This document shows, in pieces, positions 9,501 to 17,094 of a stretch of DNA of 55,286 nucleotides. A program made the translations under genes and the position numbers. Below the pieces are notes generated by a model, which made no database searches, was not told the origin of the DNA, and saw nothing but the letters and a program-made list of their open reading frames with translations. Positions within the stretch are counted from its first letter, which is position 1, and each line of letters opens with the position of its first letter. Source of the DNA: an uncultured Bermanella sp. (lineage in GTDB: Bacteria; Pseudomonadota; Gammaproteobacteria; Pseudomonadales; Oceanobacteraceae); assembly GCA_913058575.1 (NCBI GenBank), contig CAJXRF010000033.1, positions 1 through 55,286 of the forward strand, written 5' to 3'.

Positions 9501-9763
9501 TGATTAGCCGTCAGCGCCCCAAAACCTCGGCAGGCGTTACCTTTGTGACCCTAGAAGATGAAAGCGGCAGCATTAATTTAGTGGTGTGGTTAGACCAAGC
9601 CACCCGCCAGTTGAAAGAGTTGACCCAATCGCGCATGTTGAAAGTATATGGCTGTGTGGATAAAGACCCCAGTTCAAAGGTGGTGCATTTTATTGCTTAC
9701 CGATTGTTTGATATTAGCGAGGAGTTAAATGAATGGAAAAACCCTTCGCGGGACTTTCATTAA
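6563..9763 (+). CDS. dnaE2: DnaE2 (ImuC) error-prone DNA polymerase III alpha subunit
   Basis: The 1066-aa C-family polymerase performs translesion synthesis with ImuA and ImuB. A PHP domain opens the protein ([21 protein letters not shown]), the palm carries [15 protein letters not shown] with the catalytic aspartates near residues 400 and 402, the block [32 protein letters not shown] follows, and an OB-fold with [18 protein letters not shown] and a C-terminal VD tail ends it. Length is normal for DnaE2 and shorter than replicative DnaE. ATG 6563 is preferred over the in-frame GTG at 6557. The 168-bp gap after imuB holds no gene. A decayed copy of its 3' end follows. Confidence 0.95.
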   Translation: [1066 protein letters not shown]

Positions 9764-9784
9764 ACTCATGTTTAGTACAAAGCC

Positions 9785-9882
9785 GGTGCATTTTATTGAG
9801 TTCTTAAACCTAGAGCGGATTGTTTGATATTAGTGCAGAAATAAATAAATAAATGGAAGAACCCCCTCGCGAAATTTTCACT
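9785..9882 (+). repeat. Degenerate copy of the dnaE2 3' end
   Basis: The segment beginning GGTGCATTTTATTG (9785) matches the dnaE2 3' end beginning at 9682. Further shared blocks are GATTGTTTGATATTAG (9702 and 9818), AAATGGAA-AACCC and the CTCGCG-/TTCGCG- region, ending near TTTTCACT. Small insertions put it out of frame, so it cannot encode the tail. It looks like an old tandem duplication or a recombination scar. The gap 9764-10045 otherwise shows nothing recognisable. Confidence 0.75.
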
Positions 9883-10045
9883 AGCAAACCAAGTCATGAG
9901 TAAGCCAACGCAATAGCAACCCTAGTCATTAAATACACTCTGGCATTTAAGGACAACACCTTGGCACCCACCACCATGACCCAAACGGAAAACTGGCATA
10001 CTATGGACTGATTCATAAAAATAAAAACAGCCGTGGATAATTAAC

Positions 10046-11206
10046 ATGAAACAACCCCCACAAGCCTATCAGGTGCATATTCTTGACCAGTCTTATTACA
10101 GTGGAAAGCTGCATTGTTATTTAAAATATAAAAATGTGCCCATTGAGACCCACGAAATAGATTTTGTTAAGTGGTGGAAAACCGGCTACCCCAATACCGG
10201 TTTAATGAAAATGCCTTTTATTCAAACCCCAAAAGGACAATGGTTACAAGACTCCACCCCAATGCTTAATTGGTTTGAAAAAAAGTACCCACAGAACCCT
10301 ATCTTACCTAGTGATCCGTACATGCAGTTTTTTTGTCGGCTAATAGAAGACTATGCTGATGAATGACATTGGCGTCCCGCCATGCATTATCGTTGGAGCT
10401 TTAAAGCCGATGCGGCAGTAAACAGCATACGCTTTCGCGATACGTTAATGGCCAGTATGCCTGGGCCCCAATGGTTAAATTCTGAATTAGCAAAAAGACG
10501 TCAGTATAAAGAATATATAAAAGAAGACGGGGTCACCAAGCATACCCAAAAACACGTGGAAAGCATTTATTTAAATTCTTTAACCTGGATGGAAAGCATC
10601 TTAGCCAAACAAGATTTTTTACTGGGGGATAAACCCTGCTTGATGGATTTTGGTTTCATGGCATCCATGTTTCGCCATTACAGTATCGACCCAACACCTG
10701 CTAAAATCATGCGCGATACTGCCCCCAATGTGTATTTATGGGTGGCACGCATGTGGGCCGCTAATGCAGAACAGTATCAAGATAAACAATGGCATTACCA
10801 GGCTGGCGAATTACCTGAATTATTAAAACCTTTTATCAAGGATATTTGTGAAGCCTACTTACCGTATTTGCTGGCTAATGCTCAAGCTTGGCAAAATCAA
10901 CAAAGCACCTGCACCTATACTGTACAGGGCGTGACCTATAAAAATACCAAAACCTACGATTACCGAGTGTGGTGTCGTGAACAATTAATAAAGCATTTTA
11001 CAGCACTGCCCAGTGAGGCAAAAAAAGCGGTAGAAGAAACTCTGAAAGAATATGGCGGCTGGCCAGCTTTTAGTGAGCAACAAGATATCAAATCAAACCT
11101 AGACCCAGAAAACCTAGCGCCACTGCGCAGACCCATTAAACCCAAGATGAGTTTAAATATAAGAACTTTTTTCTCGGGCACCCCATGGAGTACCTCTAAT
11201 AGATAA
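10046..11206 (+). pseudogene. Glutathione S-transferase-like gene interrupted by an in-frame TGA
   Basis: Codons 1-106 encode a thioredoxin-fold GST N-terminal domain (HILDQSYYSGKLHCYLKYKNVP, later MPFIQTPKGQWLQDSTPMLNWFE). Codons 108-386, in the same frame, encode the all-helical C-terminal domain (LMDFGFMASMFRHYSIDP) plus a long tail. They are separated only by TGA at 10364-10366. The peptide around it reads EDYADE-stop-HWRPAMHYRW, and relatives as I recall them have EDYADEW-WRPAMHYRW, so a Trp TGG probably became TGA. The rest is undamaged, which suggests a recent mutation, a sequencing error or readthrough (the next base is C, a leaky context). An ATG at 10382 could restart a C-terminal fragment. 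Confidence 0.8.
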
Positions 11207-11246
11207 AAAGTACAGTGGCACACTGAATTGGATCACTAAGGAATTA

Positions 11247-11867
11247 TCAACACGCCTCAAACTGAAACAGTTCACTTGGCATAGGGTGAATAGCGTTTAG
11301 GGCTTGTTGGCTGTCCCCCAGTAACCAGTTATCCATTTCATCATTGTGAATGATCAACGGCATTCTGTGATGCACATGTTTAAGCTTTTCATTGGGCTCA
11401 GTGGTGAGCGTGACAAACTGATGACTCTCTTGGCTAGAGTCTTGGTTAGAAGAGACGCCTGAAAAACACACCGCCGCCATTAACATGGGTTGCTTTAAGC
11501 TGTGTTGCACTAGGTATTTTTGCTTTTTAGCCCCTCCTTCATCTTTCCATTCGTACCAGCCCGAGCACACCACTAACCCACGTCGCTGCTCAAAGGCTTT
11601 TTTAAAGGTGTTTTTTTCTTGAATGGTTTCCGATTTTGCATTAATTAATAGCTTTTTAGACCAGCTTGGTTGAATGCCCCAGCGCATAGACGTGGCGGCC
11701 ACGTCAATGACATTGGCCTTACGTTTTGGAATAAGCAGCAGGGTTTCATCTGTGGGGCGTAACTCTTGGTTAGAACTTGAATGGGAATGGGGATATAACG
11801 GAATGCCTAAGGCATCCATAAAGGCGCGCACATTGGGGTCATCAATTACGTTCATGCGGCCACACAT
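11247..11867 (-). CDS. SRAP-domain protein (YedK/HMCES family abasic-site protein)
   Basis: The 206-aa protein matches the SOS response-associated peptidase (SRAP) family, which forms a thiazolidine DNA-protein crosslink with abasic sites in single-stranded DNA. The catalytic set is visible: Met1 is followed by Cys2 (MCGRMNVID), with Asn in LLINAKSETI, Glu in CSGWYEWKD and His in HHRMPLII. Length is close to E. coli YedK (222 aa). It converges on the GST-like gene and sits 1.5 kb from dnaE2, which suits a damage-tolerance neighbourhood, but I found no LexA box directly upstream. Confidence 0.93.
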   Translation of the reverse strand: MCGRMNVIDDPNVRAFMDALGIPLYPHSHSSSNQELRPTDETLLLIPKRKANVIDVAATSMRWGIQPSWSKKLLINAKSETIQEKNTFKKAFEQRRGLVVCSGWYEWKDEGGAKKQKYLVQHSLKQPMLMAAVCFSGVSSNQDSSQESHQFVTLTTEPNEKLKHVHHRMPLIIHNDEMDNWLLGDSQQALNAIHPMPSELFQFEAC

Positions 11868-12066
11868 ATTACCCTCCTTCTAAATGCCTAAACCATATTC
11901 TAGCCTTACTGGCTAATTTTAACATATCCACAATGACAGACATACTAGGGTACACCCACGCGCTATTGCCAAAGTCAGGCATTTAATGAAATTTTGTATT
12001 ATCATGCCCACCATTGTAATTATTAGCATATATGGCAGTCACACATAGCCATCACAGGTAAAAAAC

Positions 12067-12510
12067 ATGAGCGATACATTAGAGTTAGTCACACAACACT
12101 GGGGCTGGACAGGTCTTAACCCTGAGCGTCTGATTGCCGAAAACGAATTTGGTAACCTTATTATTAAAGATACTGAAGGAAAATTTTGGCGTATCTGCCC
12201 AGAAGAAATCAGCTGTGAAGTGATTGCTGAAAACGATGCAGCCTATAATGAACTGGTAAAAAGCGAAGAGTTTAACGATGACTGGTTCATGGAATTACTG
12301 CTCGTGGCCGCCAAAAAGAAATTCAGTGCTGAATTGGCTGATGGAGAAAAGTACACCCTTGCCTTACCCGAGCCATTTGGCGGTGAATACAACGCTACCA
12401 ATTTACGCACCGTATCACTTGAACGCATTATTCAGTTCAGTGGTGATCTAGGGAAAGAAATTAAAGATTTACCGGATGGGGTAAAAGTAAAAGTGCAGTC
12501 TATTGTTTAA
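12067..12510 (+). CDS. DUF1851 (Tdi1-type immunity domain) protein
   Basis: The 147-aa soluble acidic protein shows the DUF1851 signature GWTGLNPERLIAENEFGNLIIKD--GKFWRICPEE near the N terminus. The domain is named from Tdi1, the immunity protein of a type VI secretion DNase effector, but many stand-alone members have no known effector. No toxin, VgrG, PAAR or Hcp gene is nearby, so an immunity role is not supported here. It is monocistronic, with a strong terminator after it. The family call rests on recalled motif similarity. Confidence 0.65.
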   Translation: MSDTLELVTQHWGWTGLNPERLIAENEFGNLIIKDTEGKFWRICPEEISCEVIAENDAAYNELVKSEEFNDDWFMELLLVAAKKKFSAELADGEKYTLALPEPFGGEYNATNLRTVSLERIIQFSGDLGKEIKDLPDGVKVKVQSIV

Positions 12511-12592
12511 CTCAACACGAGCTCAAATAAAACAACTAAAGACTTACTGGATTATGTGACCCTAAAAGGGCCATCGCAGTTTAGTCTCTTAT

Positions 12593-12632
12593 AAAGGCCA
12601 ACCAGAAAATAATTTTGGTTGGCCTTTTCTTT
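12593..12632 (+). terminator. Rho-independent terminator after the DUF1851 gene
   Basis: AAAGGCCAACC (12593-12603) pairs perfectly with GGTTGGCCTTT (12617-12627), with further AAAAT/ATTTT pairing in the loop, followed by TCTTTTC. It is almost symmetric. The rest of the 12511-12834 gap is AT-rich with no gene; it probably holds the promoter of the DUF1800 gene. Confidence 0.88.
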
Positions 12633-12834
12633 TCCTTTAAAGACTAATCACTTACCACTAACAGAGCACCTTTAAATAATATTTAGCTTTTAAAACCCCT
12701 ACTGGATGTTAAATATATTATCAACCTGTAAGTACTGTTACCGCTATATACAAATTGTTATGGGGGATAAATTGCCATGGCGAATTATAAAATCCGTGTT
12801 TAACTGAGGGTAAAGTTAATTAAAAGGGATTGAA

Positions 12835-14454
12835 ATGATTCGCCTAATTTTAATTATTCTCGTGTTTCTATTTTGCTCCCATTTTTCCTTGGCTTCCCAG
12901 CCCATTGGGTCACAACAAGAAGCGGTTCGCCTATTACAACAAGCTACCTTTGGCCCCAACATGACTGCCATACAAGAATTACAGGACATGGGCATGGAAG
13001 CATGGCTAGACCAGCAAATAGCATTGCCTCCCAGTTTTCACACGCCTCTGGTCACTGACAATTATCGACGGGACAGTGCCGTAAGACTAGAGTCCTGGTG
13101 GCACACCGCCATTTGGGGAGAAGACCAGCTACGGCAAAGGATGGCATTTGCGTTAAGCCAAATACTGGTGGTGTCTCAAAGCGCATCTAATCTTTTTGAT
13201 CATCAATTAGGCCTGATTAATTATTATGACTTGTTAGTGGCCCATGGTTTGGGTAACTACCGAGATTTACTCGGTGCGGTTTCTAAGAATGCCATCATGG
13301 GCCGCTACTTAAGCTATTTAGGTAATCAAAAAGCCAATAGCACTCAACGCCCGGATGAAAATTATGCCCGTGAGCTAATGCAATTATTCACCATCGGCAT
13401 GGTGGAGCTGAACATGGATGGTAGCCCAAAATTAAATAACAATGGCCAACCACAAGCCACCTATCAGCAACAAGATGTAGAACAGTTTGCCAAAGTATTT
13501 ACCGGTTGGTGCTTCGCTGCCCCTGCCAATGATCGCTTTTGCAATAGCAGTTTTGATTTCAATGCCCCCATGAAAAGCTATGACGACTATCATGATAAAT
13601 CTCAAAAAACCTTATTAAATGGCACCATTTTAGCGGCGGATCAAAGTGCCGAACAAGACTTACAGGCCGCCCTAGACAATCTTTTTCATCATGATTCTAT
13701 TGCCCCTTTCATTAGCAAACAGCTCATACAAAAATTGGTCACATCTAACCCTTCCCCATCTTATATTGAAAGAATTGCACAAATTTTTGTAGATAATGGA
13801 GAGGGAGTACGTGGCGATTTAGCAGCCGTAGCCAAAGCTATCCTGCTGGATACAGAAGCCAGACAAGGCCATTTAACTGCCCCTACTATTTTTGGGAAAA
13901 TGCGCTCGCCATTATTAAGAATGACCCATATGTGGCGCGCATTGAACGCCGATAATCTAGCCGATTATTTTCGTATCTACCGATTAAGTAATCTCACCGC
14001 ACAGGAGCCATTAAACGCCCCTTCTGTCTTTAATTTTTACAGTGCCGATTTTACGACCGCCACATTAGAGGCCGCGGGACTATTGGCTCCAGAATTTCAA
14101 ATCAGTAACGAGTCTCAGGTCATTCATTTTTATAATTATTTATTTTTCCCTATTCGTTATGGTATTTCAGAACATGTGGTACAGGGAGCAGGTAAAACAT
14201 TCCAATTATATAATCAATACCAACCCTATATAGATTTAATGGAAGGGATAGAAGGAGACGAAGGAGCCATTGAGCGCCTTAATTTATTATTCACAGGCAA
14301 CACCATGAGTGATGATTTAAAGCAAAGTCTAAGGCAGTTAATCATTGATATTCGCGTTAAAGATAACGCAAGGGGCATTTACGATGACTATACCGCCATG
14401 GCCAATGTCATGCTGTTGGTAATGTTATCTCCCGAATTTGTCATTCAGCGTTAA
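12835..14454 (+). CDS. Secreted DUF1800 family protein
   Basis: The 539-aa protein has a clear signal peptide (MIRLILIILVFLFCSHFSLAS) and DUF1800 features: AVRLLQQATFGP near the mature N terminus, LRQRMAFALSQILVVS, the NYARELMQLFTIGMVELN block near residues 178-195, and VFTGWCF. The biochemical role of DUF1800 proteins is not established. They are nearly always encoded just before a DUF1501 protein, as here with a 56-bp gap, so the two are probably co-transcribed and act together outside the cytoplasm. The gene has a private upstream region of more than 200 bp. Confidence 0.88.
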   Translation: MIRLILIILVFLFCSHFSLASQPIGSQQEAVRLLQQATFGPNMTAIQELQDMGMEAWLDQQIALPPSFHTPLVTDNYRRDSAVRLESWWHTAIWGEDQLRQRMAFALSQILVVSQSASNLFDHQLGLINYYDLLVAHGLGNYRDLLGAVSKNAIMGRYLSYLGNQKANSTQRPDENYARELMQLFTIGMVELNMDGSPKLNNNGQPQATYQQQDVEQFAKVFTGWCFAAPANDRFCNSSFDFNAPMKSYDDYHDKSQKTLLNGTILAADQSAEQDLQAALDNLFHHDSIAPFISKQLIQKLVTSNPSPSYIERIAQIFVDNGEGVRGDLAAVAKAILLDTEARQGHLTAPTIFGKMRSPLLRMTHMWRALNADNLADYFRIYRLSNLTAQEPLNAPSVFNFYSADFTTATLEAAGLLAPEFQISNESQVIHFYNYLFFPIRYGISEHVVQGAGKTFQLYNQYQPYIDLMEGIEGDEGAIERLNLLFTGNTMSDDLKQSLRQLIIDIRVKDNARGIYDDYTAMANVMLLVMLSPEFVIQR

Positions 14455-14510
14455 CGATAAACGAGCCATTAAAATTATTAGTAACAAATACATTTCAAAA
14501 GGAGTAAATA

Positions 14511-15887
14511 ATGGAGTCGTTAAATACTCGCCGTTCATTTTTAAAGAAATCTTTATATGGCAGCCTAGGGCTTTCTGCTTTTACCTCTACTCAATTTGCT
14601 TTGGTTAACTCCGCCTTGGCCCAGCAAATCGTCACGCCTGGGGGCTATAAAGCATTAGTGTGCATTTTTTTATATGGCGGCAATGATTCCTTTAATATGT
14701 TCACCCCCATGGAAGGCCAAGCCCTAGTTGACTACAAAAATACTCGCCAAAGCTTAGCAAGAGAGAATGCGATAGAGATCACCAGTCAACAACAAATCGA
14801 AGGGGGCATAGGCTTTGTGCCTGAAATGGCATCATTAAAAAATTTATACGACCAAGGGAAATTAGCCATACAAGCCAATGTGGGTTCGTTATTACAGCCC
14901 ACTACCGTCACTGAAATTAAAAATAAGCAAGCTTTATTGCCCAATCAATTATATTCCCATAGTAGCCAACAACACACTTGGCAAAGAGGCGCAGAGCTAA
15001 ACCAAAATCAAACGGGCCACACCGGTTGGGCTGGGCGTATGTTTGACTTAATGCAACCTAACCCCAGAGATGCAACACAACAATTTCCCTACATGCAAAA
15101 TATGAGTTTAAACGGCCATAATATTTGGCAATCTGGGCTTATGACCTCGCCCTATAGCGTCTGTGCCACTGACGTGGAGACCATGAATATTTATAAGTTT
15201 CACCATCTTGCCAGCATTCGAAAACCCATCGTAGAAAATTATGTGAACAACACCGTTCATGAACATTTATTAGCAAAGGAATATTCAAAAATATTAATGG
15301 GCGCAGAAAAAAACGCCCGTGAATTAAACACTCAGTTGGCGCAACAACCAATTCTCAATACATTGTTTCCAGAAAATTCATTAGGTGATCAATTACAACA
15401 AGTGGCCCAGCTTATGAGAATTGGTAAGCAGCAAGGGTTAGGCCGCCAAGTATTTTTTGTGGGCATGGGCGGCTTTGATACTCATAGCAATCAATCTTCT
15501 CAGCACCCCAAATTATTAGCTACCCTGAGCGACGCCATGGCCAGTTTTTATAACGCTACAATTGAGCTTTCTATGGAGCATGAAGTCACCAGTTTTACCA
15601 TGTCGGACTTTGGGCGCACCTTAACCTCCAATGGTGATGGCACCGACCACGGCTGGGGTGGACACCAGTTTATTCTTGGAGGCGCGGTTCAGGGAGAGAT
15701 TTACGGAAACATGCCCAGGCACACAGTGGGGGCAGAAGAAGATATAGGCAGTGGCCACATGATGCCCACCACCGCCACCGAACAAATGTTTGCCTCCTTA
15801 GCCAGTTGGTACGGTGTTAACCACAATATGCTCAACACGTTATTTCCTAACCTACACAACTTTGATAATAACCCGAATTATTTTTAA
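14511..15887 (+). CDS. Tat-exported DUF1501 family protein
   Basis: The 458-aa protein begins with a twin-arginine signal (NTRRSFLKKSLYGSLGLSAF, processing near ALAQ). The mature part has DUF1501 marks: LVCIFLYGGNDSFNMF, HSSQQHTWQRG, GGFDTHSNQ and TMSDFGRTLTSNGDGTDHGWGGHQFI. DUF1501 is related to the alkaline phosphatase/sulfatase fold, and the retained Asp and His residues in the last two motifs could bind metal. Tat export would fit folding with a cofactor before transport. It is preceded by AAAGGAG and follows the DUF1800 gene. The substrate is unknown. Confidence 0.9.
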   Translation: MESLNTRRSFLKKSLYGSLGLSAFTSTQFALVNSALAQQIVTPGGYKALVCIFLYGGNDSFNMFTPMEGQALVDYKNTRQSLARENAIEITSQQQIEGGIGFVPEMASLKNLYDQGKLAIQANVGSLLQPTTVTEIKNKQALLPNQLYSHSSQQHTWQRGAELNQNQTGHTGWAGRMFDLMQPNPRDATQQFPYMQNMSLNGHNIWQSGLMTSPYSVCATDVETMNIYKFHHLASIRKPIVENYVNNTVHEHLLAKEYSKILMGAEKNARELNTQLAQQPILNTLFPENSLGDQLQQVAQLMRIGKQQGLGRQVFFVGMGGFDTHSNQSSQHPKLLATLSDAMASFYNATIELSMEHEVTSFTMSDFGRTLTSNGDGTDHGWGGHQFILGGAVQGEIYGNMPRHTVGAEEDIGSGHMMPTTATEQMFASLASWYGVNHNMLNTLFPNLHNFDNNPNYF

Positions 15888-15960
15888 CAGGTGATGAGAG
15901 TATTAAATCAACGCACCTAATTGACAAAGACATATAAAATCACACTAAAAGAGATGCAAA

Positions 15961-15993
15961 GTAGTTAAGCGTATTTTTAAAATTGTTAACTAC
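15961..15993. repeat. Inverted repeat after the DUF1501 gene
   Basis: GTAGTTAA (15961-15968) and TTAACTAC (15986-15993) form an 8-bp stem with a 17-nt AT-rich loop. It could end the DUF1800/DUF1501 transcript or be an operator for the SDR gene. No clean T-run follows. Confidence 0.35.
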
Positions 15994-16082
15994 CACTATT
16001 TTAATTGTCATTGCCTGATGGGGCGTTCCTTGTTAGCGTGTTTGGCAAAATATTAATAAGAACCGACTAATAAGAAAATACC

Positions 16083-16961
16083 ATGACTTACCAATCTTCC
16101 TTATGTGCTAATGCGTTCTCACAAAAAACCATGATCGTTACCGGTGGTGGCAGTGGCATTGGCCGTTGTATAGCCCATGAATTAGCCGCATTAGGGGCGC
16201 GTGTGATTATTTTTGGGCGTACGCAGGCGAAACTTCAGCGGGTAAAAAGTGAAATAGAACAAGATGGCGGCCTGTGTGACTTTCGCGTAGGGGACATTCG
16301 TGACAGTGACACGGTGGCCAACAACATTAAAACTTGCCTTGAAGAATTTGGCGCCATTCATGGGTTGGTTAACAATGCCGGCGGCCAGTTTCCTGCTAAT
16401 TTAGAAGACATTTCCAGTAATGGCTTTATGGCAGTCATAAAAAGTAACTTACTAGGGGGCTTTTTGGTGGCAAAAGAAGTGTACAAACAAAGTATGAAAC
16501 AACATGGCGGCGCCATCGTGAACATTACCGCCGACTACTTTGGAGGCATGCCACGCATGGGGCACTCTGGAGCGGCCCGTGCAGGCATGGAAAACTTTAC
16601 TCAAACAGCCGCCATAGAATGGGCAAAGTCAGGTGTAAGAGTAAACAGCGTGGCACCGGGCTACATTATCTCCTCTGGCATGGACAGCTACGAAGACCCA
16701 GACATGATTGCGCGTATTCCCAAATTTGGGCAAAGCACCCCAGCTGGGCGCATGGGCACAGAATCAGAAGTAAGCGCGGCGGTGTGTTTTTTATTAAGCA
16801 CAGGGGCCGCCTATATTAATGGGGTGACCTTGCGGGTCGATGGCGGCAGCTCTTTATGTTTAAGCTCGCCCTTGTCTGAACTAGAAGTGGCCACCAGCAA
16901 CAATGAAGCCTTTGATGGTTTTCACCGCAGTGAATTGCCTGAGATTTTAAAAACACCTTAA
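16083..16961 (+). CDS. SDR oxidoreductase resembling trans-2-enoyl-CoA reductase (PECR)
   Basis: The 292-aa short-chain dehydrogenase has the NAD(P) loop TGGGSGIGR (about residues 20-28), NNAGG and the structural NITAD strand. The usual YxxxK catalytic motif is absent; the site reads HSGAARAGMENFTQTAAIEWAKSGVRVNSVAPGYI, which closely parallels human PECR (H-GAARAGVYN-TKSLALEWA-SGIR-N-VAPG). That points to an acyl-CoA substrate, probably a 2-enoyl- or 2,4-dienoyl-CoA, with NADPH. It is a single gene with its own terminator. The exact substrate is inferred. Confidence 0.82.
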   Translation: MTYQSSLCANAFSQKTMIVTGGGSGIGRCIAHELAALGARVIIFGRTQAKLQRVKSEIEQDGGLCDFRVGDIRDSDTVANNIKTCLEEFGAIHGLVNNAGGQFPANLEDISSNGFMAVIKSNLLGGFLVAKEVYKQSMKQHGGAIVNITADYFGGMPRMGHSGAARAGMENFTQTAAIEWAKSGVRVNSVAPGYIISSGMDSYEDPDMIARIPKFGQSTPAGRMGTESEVSAAVCFLLSTGAAYINGVTLRVDGGSSLCLSSPLSELEVATSNNEAFDGFHRSELPEILKTP

Positions 16962-16963
16962 AT

Positions 16964-17000
16964 AGCCCAGCAAACCCCACCTTTCCCTAGGGCTTTTTTT
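16964..17000 (+). terminator. Rho-independent terminator after the SDR gene
   Basis: AGCCC (16964-16968) pairs with GGGCT (16990-16994), followed by a run of T to 17000. The stem is short and the loop long, but the T-run directly after the stem makes the call reasonable. Confidence 0.65.
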
Positions 17001-17001
17001 A

Positions 17002-17034
17002 CCATAAATGCAGACTAAGCCTTTGCATTTATGG
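17002..17034. repeat. Perfect 11-bp inverted repeat before the hybrid kinase
   Basis: CCATAAATGCA (17002-17012) and TGCATTTATGG (17024-17034) are perfect complements around an 11-nt loop. There is no T-run. It lies 60 bp before the kinase start, immediately after a terminator, so it may be an operator or an RNA structure in the kinase leader. Confidence 0.55.
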
Positions 17035-17094
17035 CCGTCATTACCCCACCAATACCAGATTTAGGTCTACGCTTAATAGACAGTCACGATTGGC

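Noticed and set aside
10364-10380. Selenocysteine at the GST TGA
   Set aside because: A small stem TGGCG/CGCCA follows the TGA, but it arises from codons of the conserved WRPA motif and does not look like a bacterial SECIS; relatives have Trp, not Cys or Sec, at this place.
12067-12510. Type VI secretion immunity protein role for the DUF1851 gene
   Set aside because: The domain matches, but no effector, VgrG, PAAR or Hcp gene is nearby, so only the family name is given.
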